Positions 32,232 to 39,842 of a stretch of 64,000 nt of DNA are shown here, in pieces. The stretch lies in NCBI RefSeq assembly GCF_051660745.1, contig NZ_JBOFQF010000028.1:248001-312000 (forward strand). Direction: 5' to 3'. The first letter of the stretch is position 1, and each line of letters begins with the position of its first letter. The position numbers and the translations under genes were made by a program. Source of the DNA: Segniliparus sp051660745. GTDB taxonomy: Bacteria; Actinomycetota; Actinomycetes; Mycobacteriales; Mycobacteriaceae. Below the pieces are notes generated by a model that was not told where the DNA came from, searched no databases, and saw only the letters and a program-made list of their open reading frames with translations.

Positions 32232-32741
32232 ATTGGAGCAAGCGATGGAACCTGTGCGTGAGTTGGACGAGTCTTGGCCAACCACTATCAAACCTATTAT
32301 TAACGTGACCGGATCATTTGATCCGGGTGTCTTTACAAGTGAGATCTCTTTAACTCCAACGGAAACGGCTAGAGCAGGTGATCCGCGCACTCCACATACG
32401 CCGTTGCTGAAGTTCGCCGAGGACTCGTGGAGGATGAATCTCGGTGAGCGAGAGTCATTAGATATCGAGGTAGAGCTAGACCGTTTGCTTGCTGTGTTGA
32501 TCCCGATCTGTGAAAAGTTTAGGACAACTGTAGAAGCGATGGGGCTCAGTGCCGAGGCTGCATTCGTGGTAACTATGAGCAGGATGCCGTACCCTGCCGT
32601 ATCTCTTAGGCCAGATCAGATCGAACAGCTCGCGAAGCTCGGTATGTCCCTCGATATCGATGTCATGTAGGCCAGTTCTGATAAGTAGAGCATTGAAGCG
32701 CTTGATGGGTTGAGGGAGTCTTGTCCGGGTTGGGTAACCTC
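31775..32741. other. Low-GC segment: toxin tip, immunity gene and spacer
   Basis: Base composition and codon use change within the toxin gene near 31775: AAA, GAT, ATT and TTA codons replace GC-ending ones. They recover only at the HIT gene (from 32742). Positions 32101-32220 hold 44 G+C of 120 by hand count. The spacer 32671-32741 carries no gene I can support. Confidence 0.8.
32245..32670 (+). CDS. Probable immunity protein, DUF4279-like
   Basis: A 141-aa protein directly downstream of the toxin gene. Its pattern matches what I recall of DUF4279. This includes an opening strand with IINVTGSFDPGVFTSEISLTPTETARAGD, a tryptophan in the middle (EDSWRMNLG), LDIEVELDRLLAVLIPICEKF, and the closing LRPDQIEQLAKLGMSLDIDV. 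DUF4279 members are common immunity proteins next to polymorphic toxins. ATG 32245 is chosen over TTG 32233 because GGAG (32235-32238) lies 6 nt upstream. No signal peptide, so it would protect the cytoplasm. GC is below the genomic level, so it probably arrived with the toxin tip. Confidence 0.72.
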   Translation: MEPVRELDESWPTTIKPIINVTGSFDPGVFTSEISLTPTETARAGDPRTPHTPLLKFAEDSWRMNLGERESLDIEVELDRLLAVLIPICEKFRTTVEAMGLSAEAAFVVTMSRMPYPAVSLRPDQIEQLAKLGMSLDIDVM

Positions 32742-33185
32742 TCACCCCAGGCGGCGCAGGCCCTCGCGGATCGCCTCGGCGGTCTCCTCGGGCTTGACGA
32801 GCCGCCGCCAGGCCGCGCCGAAGACGAAGGTGGCTTTGTCGCCCTTGCGGCGGGGGATGACGTGCAGGTGGGTGTGGAACACGGTCTGCATCGCGGCCCG
32901 GCCGTCGTTGACGACGAGATGCGTGCCCGCGACGCCGAGGTCGCTGCGCCGGATGGCGCGGGCGATGCGCTGGCCCATGCGGAAGATCTTCGCGCCGTTC
33001 TCCGGCTCCAAATCCTCAAGGTAGGGGCTGTGCGGCTTGGGGATCACCAGGGTGTGCCCCCGCGTCACCGGGCGGATGTCGAGGAACGCGACGACGTCCT
33101 CGTCCTCGTAGACCCGGTACGCGGGGCCGACGCCCGCCACGATCGCGCAGAACACGCAGTTCTCGACGGATGTGTCGGCGGGCAT
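32742..33185 (-). CDS. HIT-family nucleotide hydrolase/transferase
   Basis: A 147-aa histidine-triad protein. It opens with CVFCAIVAGVGPAYRVYEDEDVVAFLDI, carries GHTLVIPKPH, and has the active-site triad HTHLHVIPR at about residues 105-113. The opening CxxC may bind zinc. HIT enzymes of this group hydrolyse adenylated or nucleoside-phosphoramidate substrates; the real substrate is unknown. The N-terminus MPADTSVENCVFC fits, and ATG 33185 lies 7 nt after the stop of the peroxiredoxin-like gene, so the two form an operon. Confidence 0.9.
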   Translation of the reverse strand: MPADTSVENCVFCAIVAGVGPAYRVYEDEDVVAFLDIRPVTRGHTLVIPKPHSPYLEDLEPENGAKIFRMGQRIARAIRRSDLGVAGTHLVVNDGRAAMQTVFHTHLHVIPRRKGDKATFVFGAAWRRLVKPEETAEAIREGLRRLG

Positions 33186-33192
33186 GGGGCGC

Positions 33193-33849
33193 TCAGCCGT
33201 TCCGGCGGGTGAAGGACCCTCGGTCGAGGTTGTAGTTCAGGAAGTCGAGGTCGGGCCTGCGGACCCGGCTCCAGTTGAACGCCCACCGGGCGAAGTGCTC
33301 GGGCTCGACGATCGGGTAGATGACCTTCTCGACCAGGTTCTCCTGCAGGATCAGGGCGAAGGGCTCGTAATAGCGCTTGCCGTCGATGGTGAACGTCGGC
33401 AGGCCCAAGAGGTCCGCGAGCTTCGCCTCGGGGTCCGAGAGGCCGGGGAACTGCTGCCGGGGCTCGGGGCGGATGATCTGGCGCAGCTCTTCCACGTCCT
33501 GCGTGGTGAAGAGGAGGGTGTAGTGGAACCCGATGCTCGCGAGGCTCTCGTACTCGTCGTGCACGCCCTTGTGGATCTGGACGCCCGCCTGCGCGAGGGG
33601 GTTGTCCGCCAGATGCGCGGGAAGCGGGTGCTTCGCGGTGGCGACCTGCGGGAGGAAGACGAACATGTTGCGCGCGCGGGGCAGCTCGTGCAAGGGCAGC
33701 TGCACGTCGGTGGCCTCGGTGGTGGGCAGTCGGAACTCGGGGAACGGCTTGCCGACGAGCGCCTGGAACTGCGGCGCGAGGTCGGGCTCCCAGGGGTCCT
33801 GCTCGATGTCGACAGGGAAGGCTTCTCCGCCGAAGTGGATGTCAGGCAT
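33193..33849 (-). CDS. Peroxiredoxin-like thioredoxin-fold protein lacking cysteine
   Basis: A 218-aa protein with an AhpC/TSA-like layout: LVGKPFPEFRLPTTEATDVQLPLHEL, then strand MFVFLPQV, then a helix region. After it come LASIGFHYTLLFTTQDVEELRQI, LADLLGLPTFTIDGKRYYEPFALIL and VEKVIYPI. Peroxiredoxins have PxxxTxxC after the FVFL strand; here the sequence reads VATAKHPLPAHL. The whole protein contains no cysteine, so it cannot be a thiol peroxidase. It may be a binding or structural derivative. The SD GCAGGAG precedes ATG 33849. Co-transcribed with the HIT gene. Confidence 0.65.
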   Translation of the reverse strand: MPDIHFGGEAFPVDIEQDPWEPDLAPQFQALVGKPFPEFRLPTTEATDVQLPLHELPRARNMFVFLPQVATAKHPLPAHLADNPLAQAGVQIHKGVHDEYESLASIGFHYTLLFTTQDVEELRQIIRPEPRQQFPGLSDPEAKLADLLGLPTFTIDGKRYYEPFALILQENLVEKVIYPIVEPEHFARWAFNWSRVRRPDLDFLNYNLDRGSFTRRNG

Positions 33850-34045
33850 GCTCGGCTCCTGCTCGGTCGTAGAATTTCGCTGTCGTCATGGTTCTGCGCT
33901 GTGGTCCTTCGCTCTTGTCGCTTCCCCCGTATGGGCGGGTCAAGGCTAGCACGCCCCGGTGCGGAACCCGTATAACCCCGTCTGACATACTCTAACGCCG
34001 TCGCCCGTTTGGTGGCAGGAATTCGACAGGAAAGTGAGTTTTCGC

Positions 34046-35185
34046 ATGGCGCAAGCTCTATCGCAAGGCGGGTCAGCGTTGACCCTCGGCGTCGTCCGGG
34101 AGACCGGGGCTGACGAGCGCCGAGTGGCCTTGGTGCCGAAGGTCGTGAGCATTTGGACGGCGAAGGGCCTGCGGGTCGTCGTCGAGCCAGGCGCCGGGCT
34201 CGGCTCGCTCATCCCCGACGAGCTGTACACCGAGGCGGGCGCCGAGCTCGGCGATCCCTGGTCGGCGGACATCGTCGTCAAGGTGGCCCCGCCGACCGCG
34301 GACGAGATCGCGAAGCTGCGCAGCGGCTCCACTTTCATCGGCTTCCTCGCGCCGCGCACCGCGACCGAGAACATCGCGAAGCTCGGCGCGCAGGGCGTGC
34401 AGGCCTACGCGATCGAGGCGATTCCGCGTATCTCGCGCGCCCAGGTGATGGACGGCCTCTCCTCGCAGGCGAACGTCTCGGGCTACAAAGCGGTGCTCCT
34501 CGGCGCCTCCCTGCTGACCCGGTTCTACCCGATGCTCACCACGGCGGCGGGCACGGTGAAGCCCGCGACGGTCCTGGTGCTCGGCGTCGGTGTCGCGGGC
34601 CTGCAGGCCCTTGCCACGGCGAAGCGCCTCGGCGCCCGCACCACCGGCTACGACGTGCGCCCCGAGGTCGCGGACCAGGTCCGCTCCGTTGGCGCGCAGT
34701 GGCTCGACCTCGGCATCGAGGCTGCTGGCGAGGGCGGTTACGCCCGTGAGCTCACCGATGAGGAGAAGGCGCAGCAGCAGCAGGCGCTCGAAGACGCCAT
34801 CAAGGGCTTCGACGTGGTGATCACCACGGCGCTGGTGCCGGGACGCCCGGCCCCGCGCCTGGTCACGGCGGCTGCTGTGGAGGGCATGCGCCCCGGCAGC
34901 GTCGTCGTGGACCTCGCGGGCGAGACCGGCGGCAACTGCGAGCTCACCGAGCCCGGCCAGACCGTCGTCAAGCACCAGGTGACGATCGCCTCCCCGTTGA
35001 ACCTCCCGGCCACCATGCCGGAGCACGCGAGCGAGCTCTACTCCCGCAACATCTCGGCGCTCCTCGAGCTTCTGGTCAAGAAGACCGAGGCGGGGGCGCT
35101 CGCCCTCGAACCGGACTTCTCCGACGAAGTCTTGGCCAAGTCCATCGTGGCGGGAGCACCCGCCACCCCGTCCACCTCGGCATAA
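34046..35185 (+). CDS. pntAA: NAD(P) transhydrogenase subunit alpha part 1 (domain I)
   Basis: The soluble NAD(H)-binding domain of proton-translocating transhydrogenase. The 379-aa product starts LTLGVVRETGADERRVALVP, an alanine-dehydrogenase/PNT signature, then has GASLLTRFYPMLTTAAGTVKPATVLVLGVGVAGLQALATAKRLGA (NAD site) and VDLAGETGGNCELT. With pntAB and pntB it forms the split three-subunit enzyme that uses proton entry to reduce NADP from NADH. I use ATG 34046, which fits relatives; AGGAAAG lies 11 nt upstream, and GTG 34034 is possible. The order pntAA-pntAB-pntB is as in mycobacteria. Confidence 0.96.
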   Translation: MAQALSQGGSALTLGVVRETGADERRVALVPKVVSIWTAKGLRVVVEPGAGLGSLIPDELYTEAGAELGDPWSADIVVKVAPPTADEIAKLRSGSTFIGFLAPRTATENIAKLGAQGVQAYAIEAIPRISRAQVMDGLSSQANVSGYKAVLLGASLLTRFYPMLTTAAGTVKPATVLVLGVGVAGLQALATAKRLGARTTGYDVRPEVADQVRSVGAQWLDLGIEAAGEGGYARELTDEEKAQQQQALEDAIKGFDVVITTALVPGRPAPRLVTAAAVEGMRPGSVVVDLAGETGGNCELTEPGQTVVKHQVTIASPLNLPATMPEHASELYSRNISALLELLVKKTEAGALALEPDFSDEVLAKSIVAGAPATPSTSA

Positions 35186-35195
35186 GGCGGCAACG

Positions 35196-35513
35196 TTGAA
35201 CGCACAACATTTGCTGGACAGCATCGCGGTGCTGGTCCTCGCAGGCTTCGTCGGCTTCTCGGTGATCTCGAAGGTGCCCAACACCCTGCACACCCCGCTG
35301 ATGTCCGGCACGAACGCCATCCACGGCATCGTGGTGCTCGGCGCGCTGGTGGTGCTGGGCGACCTGAAGGCGGACACCCCGTGGTACGTGTGGGTCATCG
35401 CCTTCGTCGCCCTGATCTTCGGCACGCTCAACGTGGTCGGCGGCTTCGTGGTCACCGACCGCATGCTGGGCATGTTCAAACCCAAGACCAAGACCCCCTC
35501 GAAGGAGGCCTGA
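35196..35513 (+). CDS. pntAB: NAD(P) transhydrogenase subunit alpha part 2 (membrane)
   Basis: A 105-aa membrane subunit with three helices: LLDSIAVLVLAGFVGFSVISKVP, IHGIVVLGALVVLGDL, and VWVIAFVALIFGTLNVVGGFVVTDRML. The motif VPNTLHTPLMSGTNAIHGIV is diagnostic for PntA domain II. It begins at TTG 35196 with AAGGCGG upstream, 10 nt after pntAA, and ends 3 nt before pntB. It forms half of the proton channel. Confidence 0.95.
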   Translation: MNAQHLLDSIAVLVLAGFVGFSVISKVPNTLHTPLMSGTNAIHGIVVLGALVVLGDLKADTPWYVWVIAFVALIFGTLNVVGGFVVTDRMLGMFKPKTKTPSKEA

Positions 35514-35516
35514 GCC

Positions 35517-36953
35517 ATGTCTGACTCGACGCTCGCCCTGGTGGTCGACGCCCTGTATATCGTGGCCTTCGGCCTGTTCATCTACGGCCTCATGGGCTTG
35601 ACCGGCCCGAAGACGGCCGTTCGCGGCAACTACATCGCGGCGGTCGGCATGGTCCTCGCCGTGGTGGCCACCCTCGTCAAGATCTTCCCCACCGCGACCC
35701 CGTTCGCGTGGGGCGTGATCGTGGTCGGCGCGGCCATCGGTATCGCGGGCGGCGTGCCGTCGGCGCTCAAGACCAAGATGACGGCGATGCCGCAGCTTGT
35801 GGCCTTCTTCAACGGCATGGGCGGCGGCACGGTCGCCCTCATCGCGTGGTCGGAGTTCATCACCAGCCGGGGCTTCTCGGACGAGGCCTCGGGCCCGGCC
35901 CAGATCGGCGGCTCGCTCTTCGGCGCGATCATCGGCTCGATCTCCTTCTGGGGCTCGATCATCGCGTACGCGAAGCTCCAGGAGCTGCTCTCGGGCCGTC
36001 CGATCAGCATCGGCAAGCTGCAGCAGCCGCTCAACCTCGTGCTCTTCGCGGTCGCCATCGCCTCCGCCGTGGTCATCGGGGTCAAGGCGGGCTCCGGCGG
36101 CGCCGACTGGTGGTGGATCGTCCTCTTGCTCGTGTCGTCGGGCGTGCTCGGCGTGTTCGTGGTGCTGCCCATCGGCGGCGCGGACATGCCCGTGGTCATC
36201 TCGCTGCTCAACGCGCTCACCGGCCTCTCGGCCGCTGCGGCGGGCCTCGCGCTGGACAACCTCGCGCTGGTCGTCGCGGGCATGATCGTCGGCGCCTCCG
36301 GCACGATCTTGACCAACCTCATGGCCAAGGCCATGAACCGCTCCATCCCCTCCATCATCGCGGGCGGCTTCGGCGGCGGCTCGGCTGCCGTCGCCGCTGG
36401 CGGCGCGGACGCGGGCGACAAGCAGGTCAAGGCCACCAACCCTTCGGACGCGGCGATCCTGCTGTCCTACGCGAACCAGGTCATCGTTGTCCCCGGCTAC
36501 GGCCTCGCGGTCGCGCAAGCGCAGCACGCGGTCAAGGACATGGCCAAGATGCTGGAGAGCAAGGGCGTCGAGGTCAAATACGCCATCCACCCGGTGGCTG
36601 GCCGTATGCCCGGGCACATGAACGTGCTCCTCGCCGAGGCCGACGTGCCGTACGAGGCGCTCAAAGAGATGGACGAGATCAACGACGAGTTCAAGCGGAC
36701 CGACGTCGCGATCGTCCTCGGGGCCAACGACGTCACCAACCCGGCGGCGCGCAACGACCCGAGCTCGCCCATCCACGGGATGCCCGTGCTCAACGTTGAC
36801 GAGGCGAAAGCCGTCATCGTGGTCAAGCGCGGCATGAGCTCAGGGTTCGCCGGGATCGACAACCCGCTGTTCTACGCCCCCAACACCACCATGCTCTTCG
36901 GCGACGCCAAGAAAGTGGTCGGCGAGCTGATCGATGAGCTCAAAGCGCTCTAA
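35517..36953 (+). CDS. pntB: NAD(P) transhydrogenase subunit beta
   Basis: A 478-aa subunit combining the rest of the membrane domain and the NADP(H)-binding domain III. About nine hydrophobic segments fill residues 1-270 (with NGMGGGTVALIAWSEF and NALTGLSAAAAGLALDN). Domain III then has VIVVPGYGLAVAQAQHAVKDM, VKYAIHPVAGRMPGHMNVLLAEADVPY and VLGANDVTNPAARNDPSSPIHGMPVLNVDEAK, all hallmarks. It is the last subunit gene; the lipase gene starts inside its 3' end (20-nt overlap). Confidence 0.96.
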   Translation: MSDSTLALVVDALYIVAFGLFIYGLMGLTGPKTAVRGNYIAAVGMVLAVVATLVKIFPTATPFAWGVIVVGAAIGIAGGVPSALKTKMTAMPQLVAFFNGMGGGTVALIAWSEFITSRGFSDEASGPAQIGGSLFGAIIGSISFWGSIIAYAKLQELLSGRPISIGKLQQPLNLVLFAVAIASAVVIGVKAGSGGADWWWIVLLLVSSGVLGVFVVLPIGGADMPVVISLLNALTGLSAAAAGLALDNLALVVAGMIVGASGTILTNLMAKAMNRSIPSIIAGGFGGGSAAVAAGGADAGDKQVKATNPSDAAILLSYANQVIVVPGYGLAVAQAQHAVKDMAKMLESKGVEVKYAIHPVAGRMPGHMNVLLAEADVPYEALKEMDEINDEFKRTDVAIVLGANDVTNPAARNDPSSPIHGMPVLNVDEAKAVIVVKRGMSSGFAGIDNPLFYAPNTTMLFGDAKKVVGELIDELKAL

Positions 36954-38184
36954 ACGAGCTCTCAGCAGCACCAGCGCGCTCGCAACGGCTTTGGCCGTGG
37001 CGGGCGCGCTGGTCTCTAGTTGCTCGGAGCAGGCAGGCGGGAGCCCCGGCTCTGGTCCGGGCGCGCTGGTGGCCGACGCGCCGCTGCGGCTGACCGGGGG
37101 CAGCGCCGCGCTCGGCGACAAGGCGGAAGTCCACTACGTCGCATACGGCTCAACCTCTGGGGTCGACGGCTCCGCCGCCCTCGTGAGCGGCATTGTGTTC
37201 GTCCCGAAGGGGAAGCCCCGGCCGCCCGAGGGGTACCCGCTCGTCTCGTACGGGCATGGCGCGGTCGGCTTCGACAGCGACTGCGGCCCGACCATGACGA
37301 AAGACCTCGGCCTCGCCGACACCACACGGGTCTCGAAGCTGCTCGACGCGGGATACGTCGTCGCGGTCTCGGACTACCAGGGCCTCGGCAAGGGGGCCGA
37401 GCCCGAGGAGGGCGGGGCAGGGCTGACGCACCCGTTCCGCGAGCCGAGGACCACAGGCTACAACCTGATCGACGCGGCCCGCGCCGCCAAGGCGCTCCTG
37501 GGCAGGCTCGGCACGGCGCTCTCTGGCAAATGGGCCGTCTACGGCGAGTCGCAGGGCGGGGAAGCGGCGTGGGCCGCAGGCGACCTCGCCGCAGGCTACG
37601 GCTCTGGGGCTGATGGGCTCACGTTGATCGGCGTGGCCGCAGAGAAGCCGCCGACCGACTTCACCTGGCTGGTCGACGGCGCTGCGGCGGGCACGCTGGG
37701 CCCTGGCGACCAGATCTCCTACCTTCGCCTGCTCAGGGGACTGAGCGTCGCGCACCCGGAGCTGAGGCTCGACGACTATGTGCGCGGACCGCTGGCCGAC
37801 AAGGCGAACCAGAAGACGATCTTGGGCTGCTTCGCGCGCGGCGGAGCTCGGATCTTCTCGATCGCGAAGCTGCTCGGCCCGGCGGACACGAGGGCGTCTG
37901 CGCAGCAAGCAGATCAGCTCAGAGCATGGCTGAAGGGTTGGAAGCTGCCGCTTGCGGCGGAGAAAAGCTCCGGGGCCCCGTTCTTCGTCGCGGCGAGCGT
38001 CCAGGACGAGGTGGTGCCGGTGGCAGCCGTGCGCCGAGGGATCGCCGAGGAGAAGGAACGGGGGACTGCGGTCCAGGAGATGGTCGAAAACGGCGGGAAG
38101 CACCGGGAGTTCGACGACTCGTCGGAGGCTATCGCGTGGCTCGGGGACCAGTTCGCGGGACGGCAGGCTCCGGGCGGCTACTGA
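36934..38184 (+). CDS. Secreted lipoprotein lipase (LIP-type alpha/beta hydrolase)
   Basis: A 416-aa exported hydrolase. A basic start and hydrophobic segment lead to VAGALVSSC, a lipobox with lipidated Cys at residue 30. The mature enzyme resembles the secretory lipase (LIP) family: PLVSYGHGAVGFDSDCGP (oxyanion region), SKLLDAGYVVAVSDYQGLGKG, YGESQGG with the nucleophile Ser206, and a late QDEVVPV aspartate and KHREF histidine. It probably hydrolyses esters at the cell surface. Its ATG lies 20 nt inside pntB, an unusual attachment to a transhydrogenase operon. It ends in a hairpin shared with the convergent membrane-protein gene. Confidence 0.85.
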   Translation: MSSKRSKRALSSTSALATALAVAGALVSSCSEQAGGSPGSGPGALVADAPLRLTGGSAALGDKAEVHYVAYGSTSGVDGSAALVSGIVFVPKGKPRPPEGYPLVSYGHGAVGFDSDCGPTMTKDLGLADTTRVSKLLDAGYVVAVSDYQGLGKGAEPEEGGAGLTHPFREPRTTGYNLIDAARAAKALLGRLGTALSGKWAVYGESQGGEAAWAAGDLAAGYGSGADGLTLIGVAAEKPPTDFTWLVDGAAAGTLGPGDQISYLRLLRGLSVAHPELRLDDYVRGPLADKANQKTILGCFARGGARIFSIAKLLGPADTRASAQQADQLRAWLKGWKLPLAAEKSSGAPFFVAASVQDEVVPVAAVRRGIAEEKERGTAVQEMVENGGKHREFDDSSEAIAWLGDQFAGRQAPGGY

Positions 38185-38189
38185 GCCGC
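38174..38189. terminator. Bidirectional hairpin over convergent stop codons
   Basis: GCGGCT-ACTG-AGCCGC forms a perfect 6-bp stem with a 4-nt loop. The stop codons of the lipase (38182-38184, plus) and membrane-protein (38178-38180, minus) genes both lie inside it. No U tract follows, as is usual in high-GC actinobacteria. Confidence 0.5.
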
Positions 38190-38765
38190 TTCCGAGTCCG
38201 GTTTCGGTATATCGCGGAGCGCTCGCAGCGCGCCCTTGCTCGGGGTTTGGGGAGGAATTGCGAGGGGCAGCCCGAGGAGAACCGGCCACATGATGAGGCC
38301 GGTGTTGACGGGGATCCCGGTGTTCGCCCCGCCCCAGAGGAGCACCTGCCAAGGCAGCGCCGCCGCCAGCGCCAGGACCGATGCGCACATGCCGAGCAGC
38401 TGATTGCGGCGCAGCCTTGGCCGTGCGAGCCGAGTTGCTTTGATCGCGGCTGCGACGAGCGCGATGAACAGCAGGCTGACTGCGATGTAGAGCCCGAACC
38501 CCGCTGTTCCCGCCGCGGACGTTCCCCCCTGGTGCCGCCACGGTTTCGACTGAGCTGTCGTGAGGATCTGCATGAGCAGGCAAAACGAGCCGTAGAGCGG
38601 CCAGAACCGCCATCCCTGGGGAGAAGAGCGGTCCAACAGCGCGGTGAGCTTGTCCGAGTCCAAGGAGTCGGGGTCGATCGGCTCAGGGCGGACCGGCGGC
38701 TTGGCCCAGAGGATCGGCCAAGGAGGGGGTCCAGGATCGTCGGCCCCAATCACCGGCGCCGTCAT
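38178..38765 (-). CDS. Membrane protein, paralogue of the gene upstream
   Basis: A 195-aa protein with a Pro-rich cytoplasmic N-terminus and about four hydrophobic segments. The third reads LGMCASVLALAAALPWQVLLWGG. The motif PWQxxLW also occurs in the gene upstream (MPWQRFLWADP), and both motifs are followed by a similar helix, so the pair are probably diverged duplicates. ATG 38765 is preferred to ATG 38816 because AAGGGGAG lies 4 nt upstream. Even so, it overlaps the preceding gene by 83 nt in another frame. No known family; function unknown. Confidence 0.65.
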   Translation of the reverse strand: MTAPVIGADDPGPPPWPILWAKPPVRPEPIDPDSLDSDKLTALLDRSSPQGWRFWPLYGSFCLLMQILTTAQSKPWRHQGGTSAAGTAGFGLYIAVSLLFIALVAAAIKATRLARPRLRRNQLLGMCASVLALAAALPWQVLLWGGANTGIPVNTGLIMWPVLLGLPLAIPPQTPSKGALRALRDIPKPDSEAAQ

Positions 38766-39792
38766 CAGGCTCCCCTTCTTCCCCGTGCTTGTCTGGCGCT
38801 GGTCCGCGCGTGACATGGCTATCGTAGGCGCTCGGCGCCGGAAGGTCCGGAGCCAATAAAAACAGGCCCTGCGCCATGACCAGCACCCCGGCCAGCGTCC
38901 ATCCGACGAGCTGGTGCTGCTGCGGCGCCGGATCCGCCCACAAGAACCGCTGCCACGGCATGAGCAACAGCATGCCGACCACGATCGCCGGCGCCCCGAG
39001 GAGCTCGTGCCAACCCCGACGAGGGCCTGAGCCTCGGGCGACGAGCGCGCACGCGACGAGCACGGTGAAATACATCGGCCCGAGCGCGGCGAAGCGCAGC
39101 GCCGCTATTCCGGAGGCCGGATCGGGCCCGAGCCAGCCGGTCGTCGGCTCTTCGACCCAGCCGAGCCGGTACGGCGCGACCAGCTCCCACACCACGACCG
39201 CCGCGACGAGGGCGTGCGCGAGGCGGCTGGCACGGGGATAGAGCCAGAGCACTCCGACCCCGGCGAGCAGCACGGCGGCGACGTCCCTGGCCTCGTGGCG
39301 GACCGCGACTCCCTCCGAGAGCCACACGACCGAGTCCCACGGATGGGCGACCAGCGCCGCCGCGAGGACGCTGCAGCATCCGAGGGTTTGGCGCGCGCTT
39401 GCGATGCCGAAGCCGAGCGCGCCGCGCATCGCCGCGGCAACGTCGGCGAACACGACGAGCATCACGCCCGCCGCCAGCGAGATCAGGAGGAGCTGGTACC
39501 CGCGCGCCGTCATCGGGGCGTCGCGGCTCGCGTCGAGCGTGTCGGTGGGGAAGTCGAAGAGCCAGCCGACCAGCCTGGCCAAGAGCAGGCCGAACACCAA
39601 GGCCGCGGTCATGGTGAGCCAGGACCGGGCCTGCGGTCGGGGCGGGGGCGCGACGGGCCGGGGGTCTTCCGGCTCGGCAAGACTCGCGATCAAGCCGCCT
39701 GCGAGCAGACCAGGGCCGGACGCGGCCCGTCTGAGCCGGTCCAGTTCTTGTTCGAGCAGCTCCGCTCCGGAGCGGCGCGACGCCTCGCTCAC
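38683..39792 (-). CDS. Hypothetical multi-pass membrane protein
   Basis: A 369-aa protein. A helical charged N-terminus (ELLEQELDRLRRAASG) and Pro-rich stretch are followed by about seven hydrophobic segments between residues 58 and 310. The C-terminal 60 residues are hydrophilic, Gly/Asp/Pro-rich, and overlap the next gene in a different frame. MPWQRFLWADP links it to its downstream neighbour. I do not recognise a family. The start is GTG 39792, 7 nt after TACTGT on the minus strand (leaderless), divergent from smc by 50 bp. Confidence 0.7.
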   Translation of the reverse strand: MSEASRRSGAELLEQELDRLRRAASGPGLLAGGLIASLAEPEDPRPVAPPPRPQARSWLTMTAALVFGLLLARLVGWLFDFPTDTLDASRDAPMTARGYQLLLISLAAGVMLVVFADVAAAMRGALGFGIASARQTLGCCSVLAAALVAHPWDSVVWLSEGVAVRHEARDVAAVLLAGVGVLWLYPRASRLAHALVAAVVVWELVAPYRLGWVEEPTTGWLGPDPASGIAALRFAALGPMYFTVLVACALVARGSGPRRGWHELLGAPAIVVGMLLLMPWQRFLWADPAPQQHQLVGWTLAGVLVMAQGLFLLAPDLPAPSAYDSHVTRGPAPDKHGEEGEPDDGAGDWGRRSWTPSLADPLGQAAGPP

Positions 39793-39799
39793 CGTTTCA

Positions 39800-39834
39800 A
39801 CAGTAGTCGACGCAGGCGTTCTGTGGGGTATTCT
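39800..39834. promoter_or_regulatory. Divergent leaderless -10 boxes between smc and a membrane protein
   Basis: On the minus strand TACTGT (39805-39800) is 7 nt from GTG 39792. On the plus strand TATTCT (39829-39834) is 8 nt from ATG 39843 of smc. Neither gene has an SD. Confidence 0.45.
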
Positions 39835-39842
39835 GCGTCCTC

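Noticed and set aside
31775..32741. Insertion sequence or prophage as source of the low-GC DNA
   Set aside because: No transposase, integrase, terminal inverted repeat or target duplication is visible; the change occurs within a reading frame.
32671..32741. A further immunity or antitoxin gene after the DUF4279-like gene
   Set aside because: 71 bp without a start and frame that could encode a protein.
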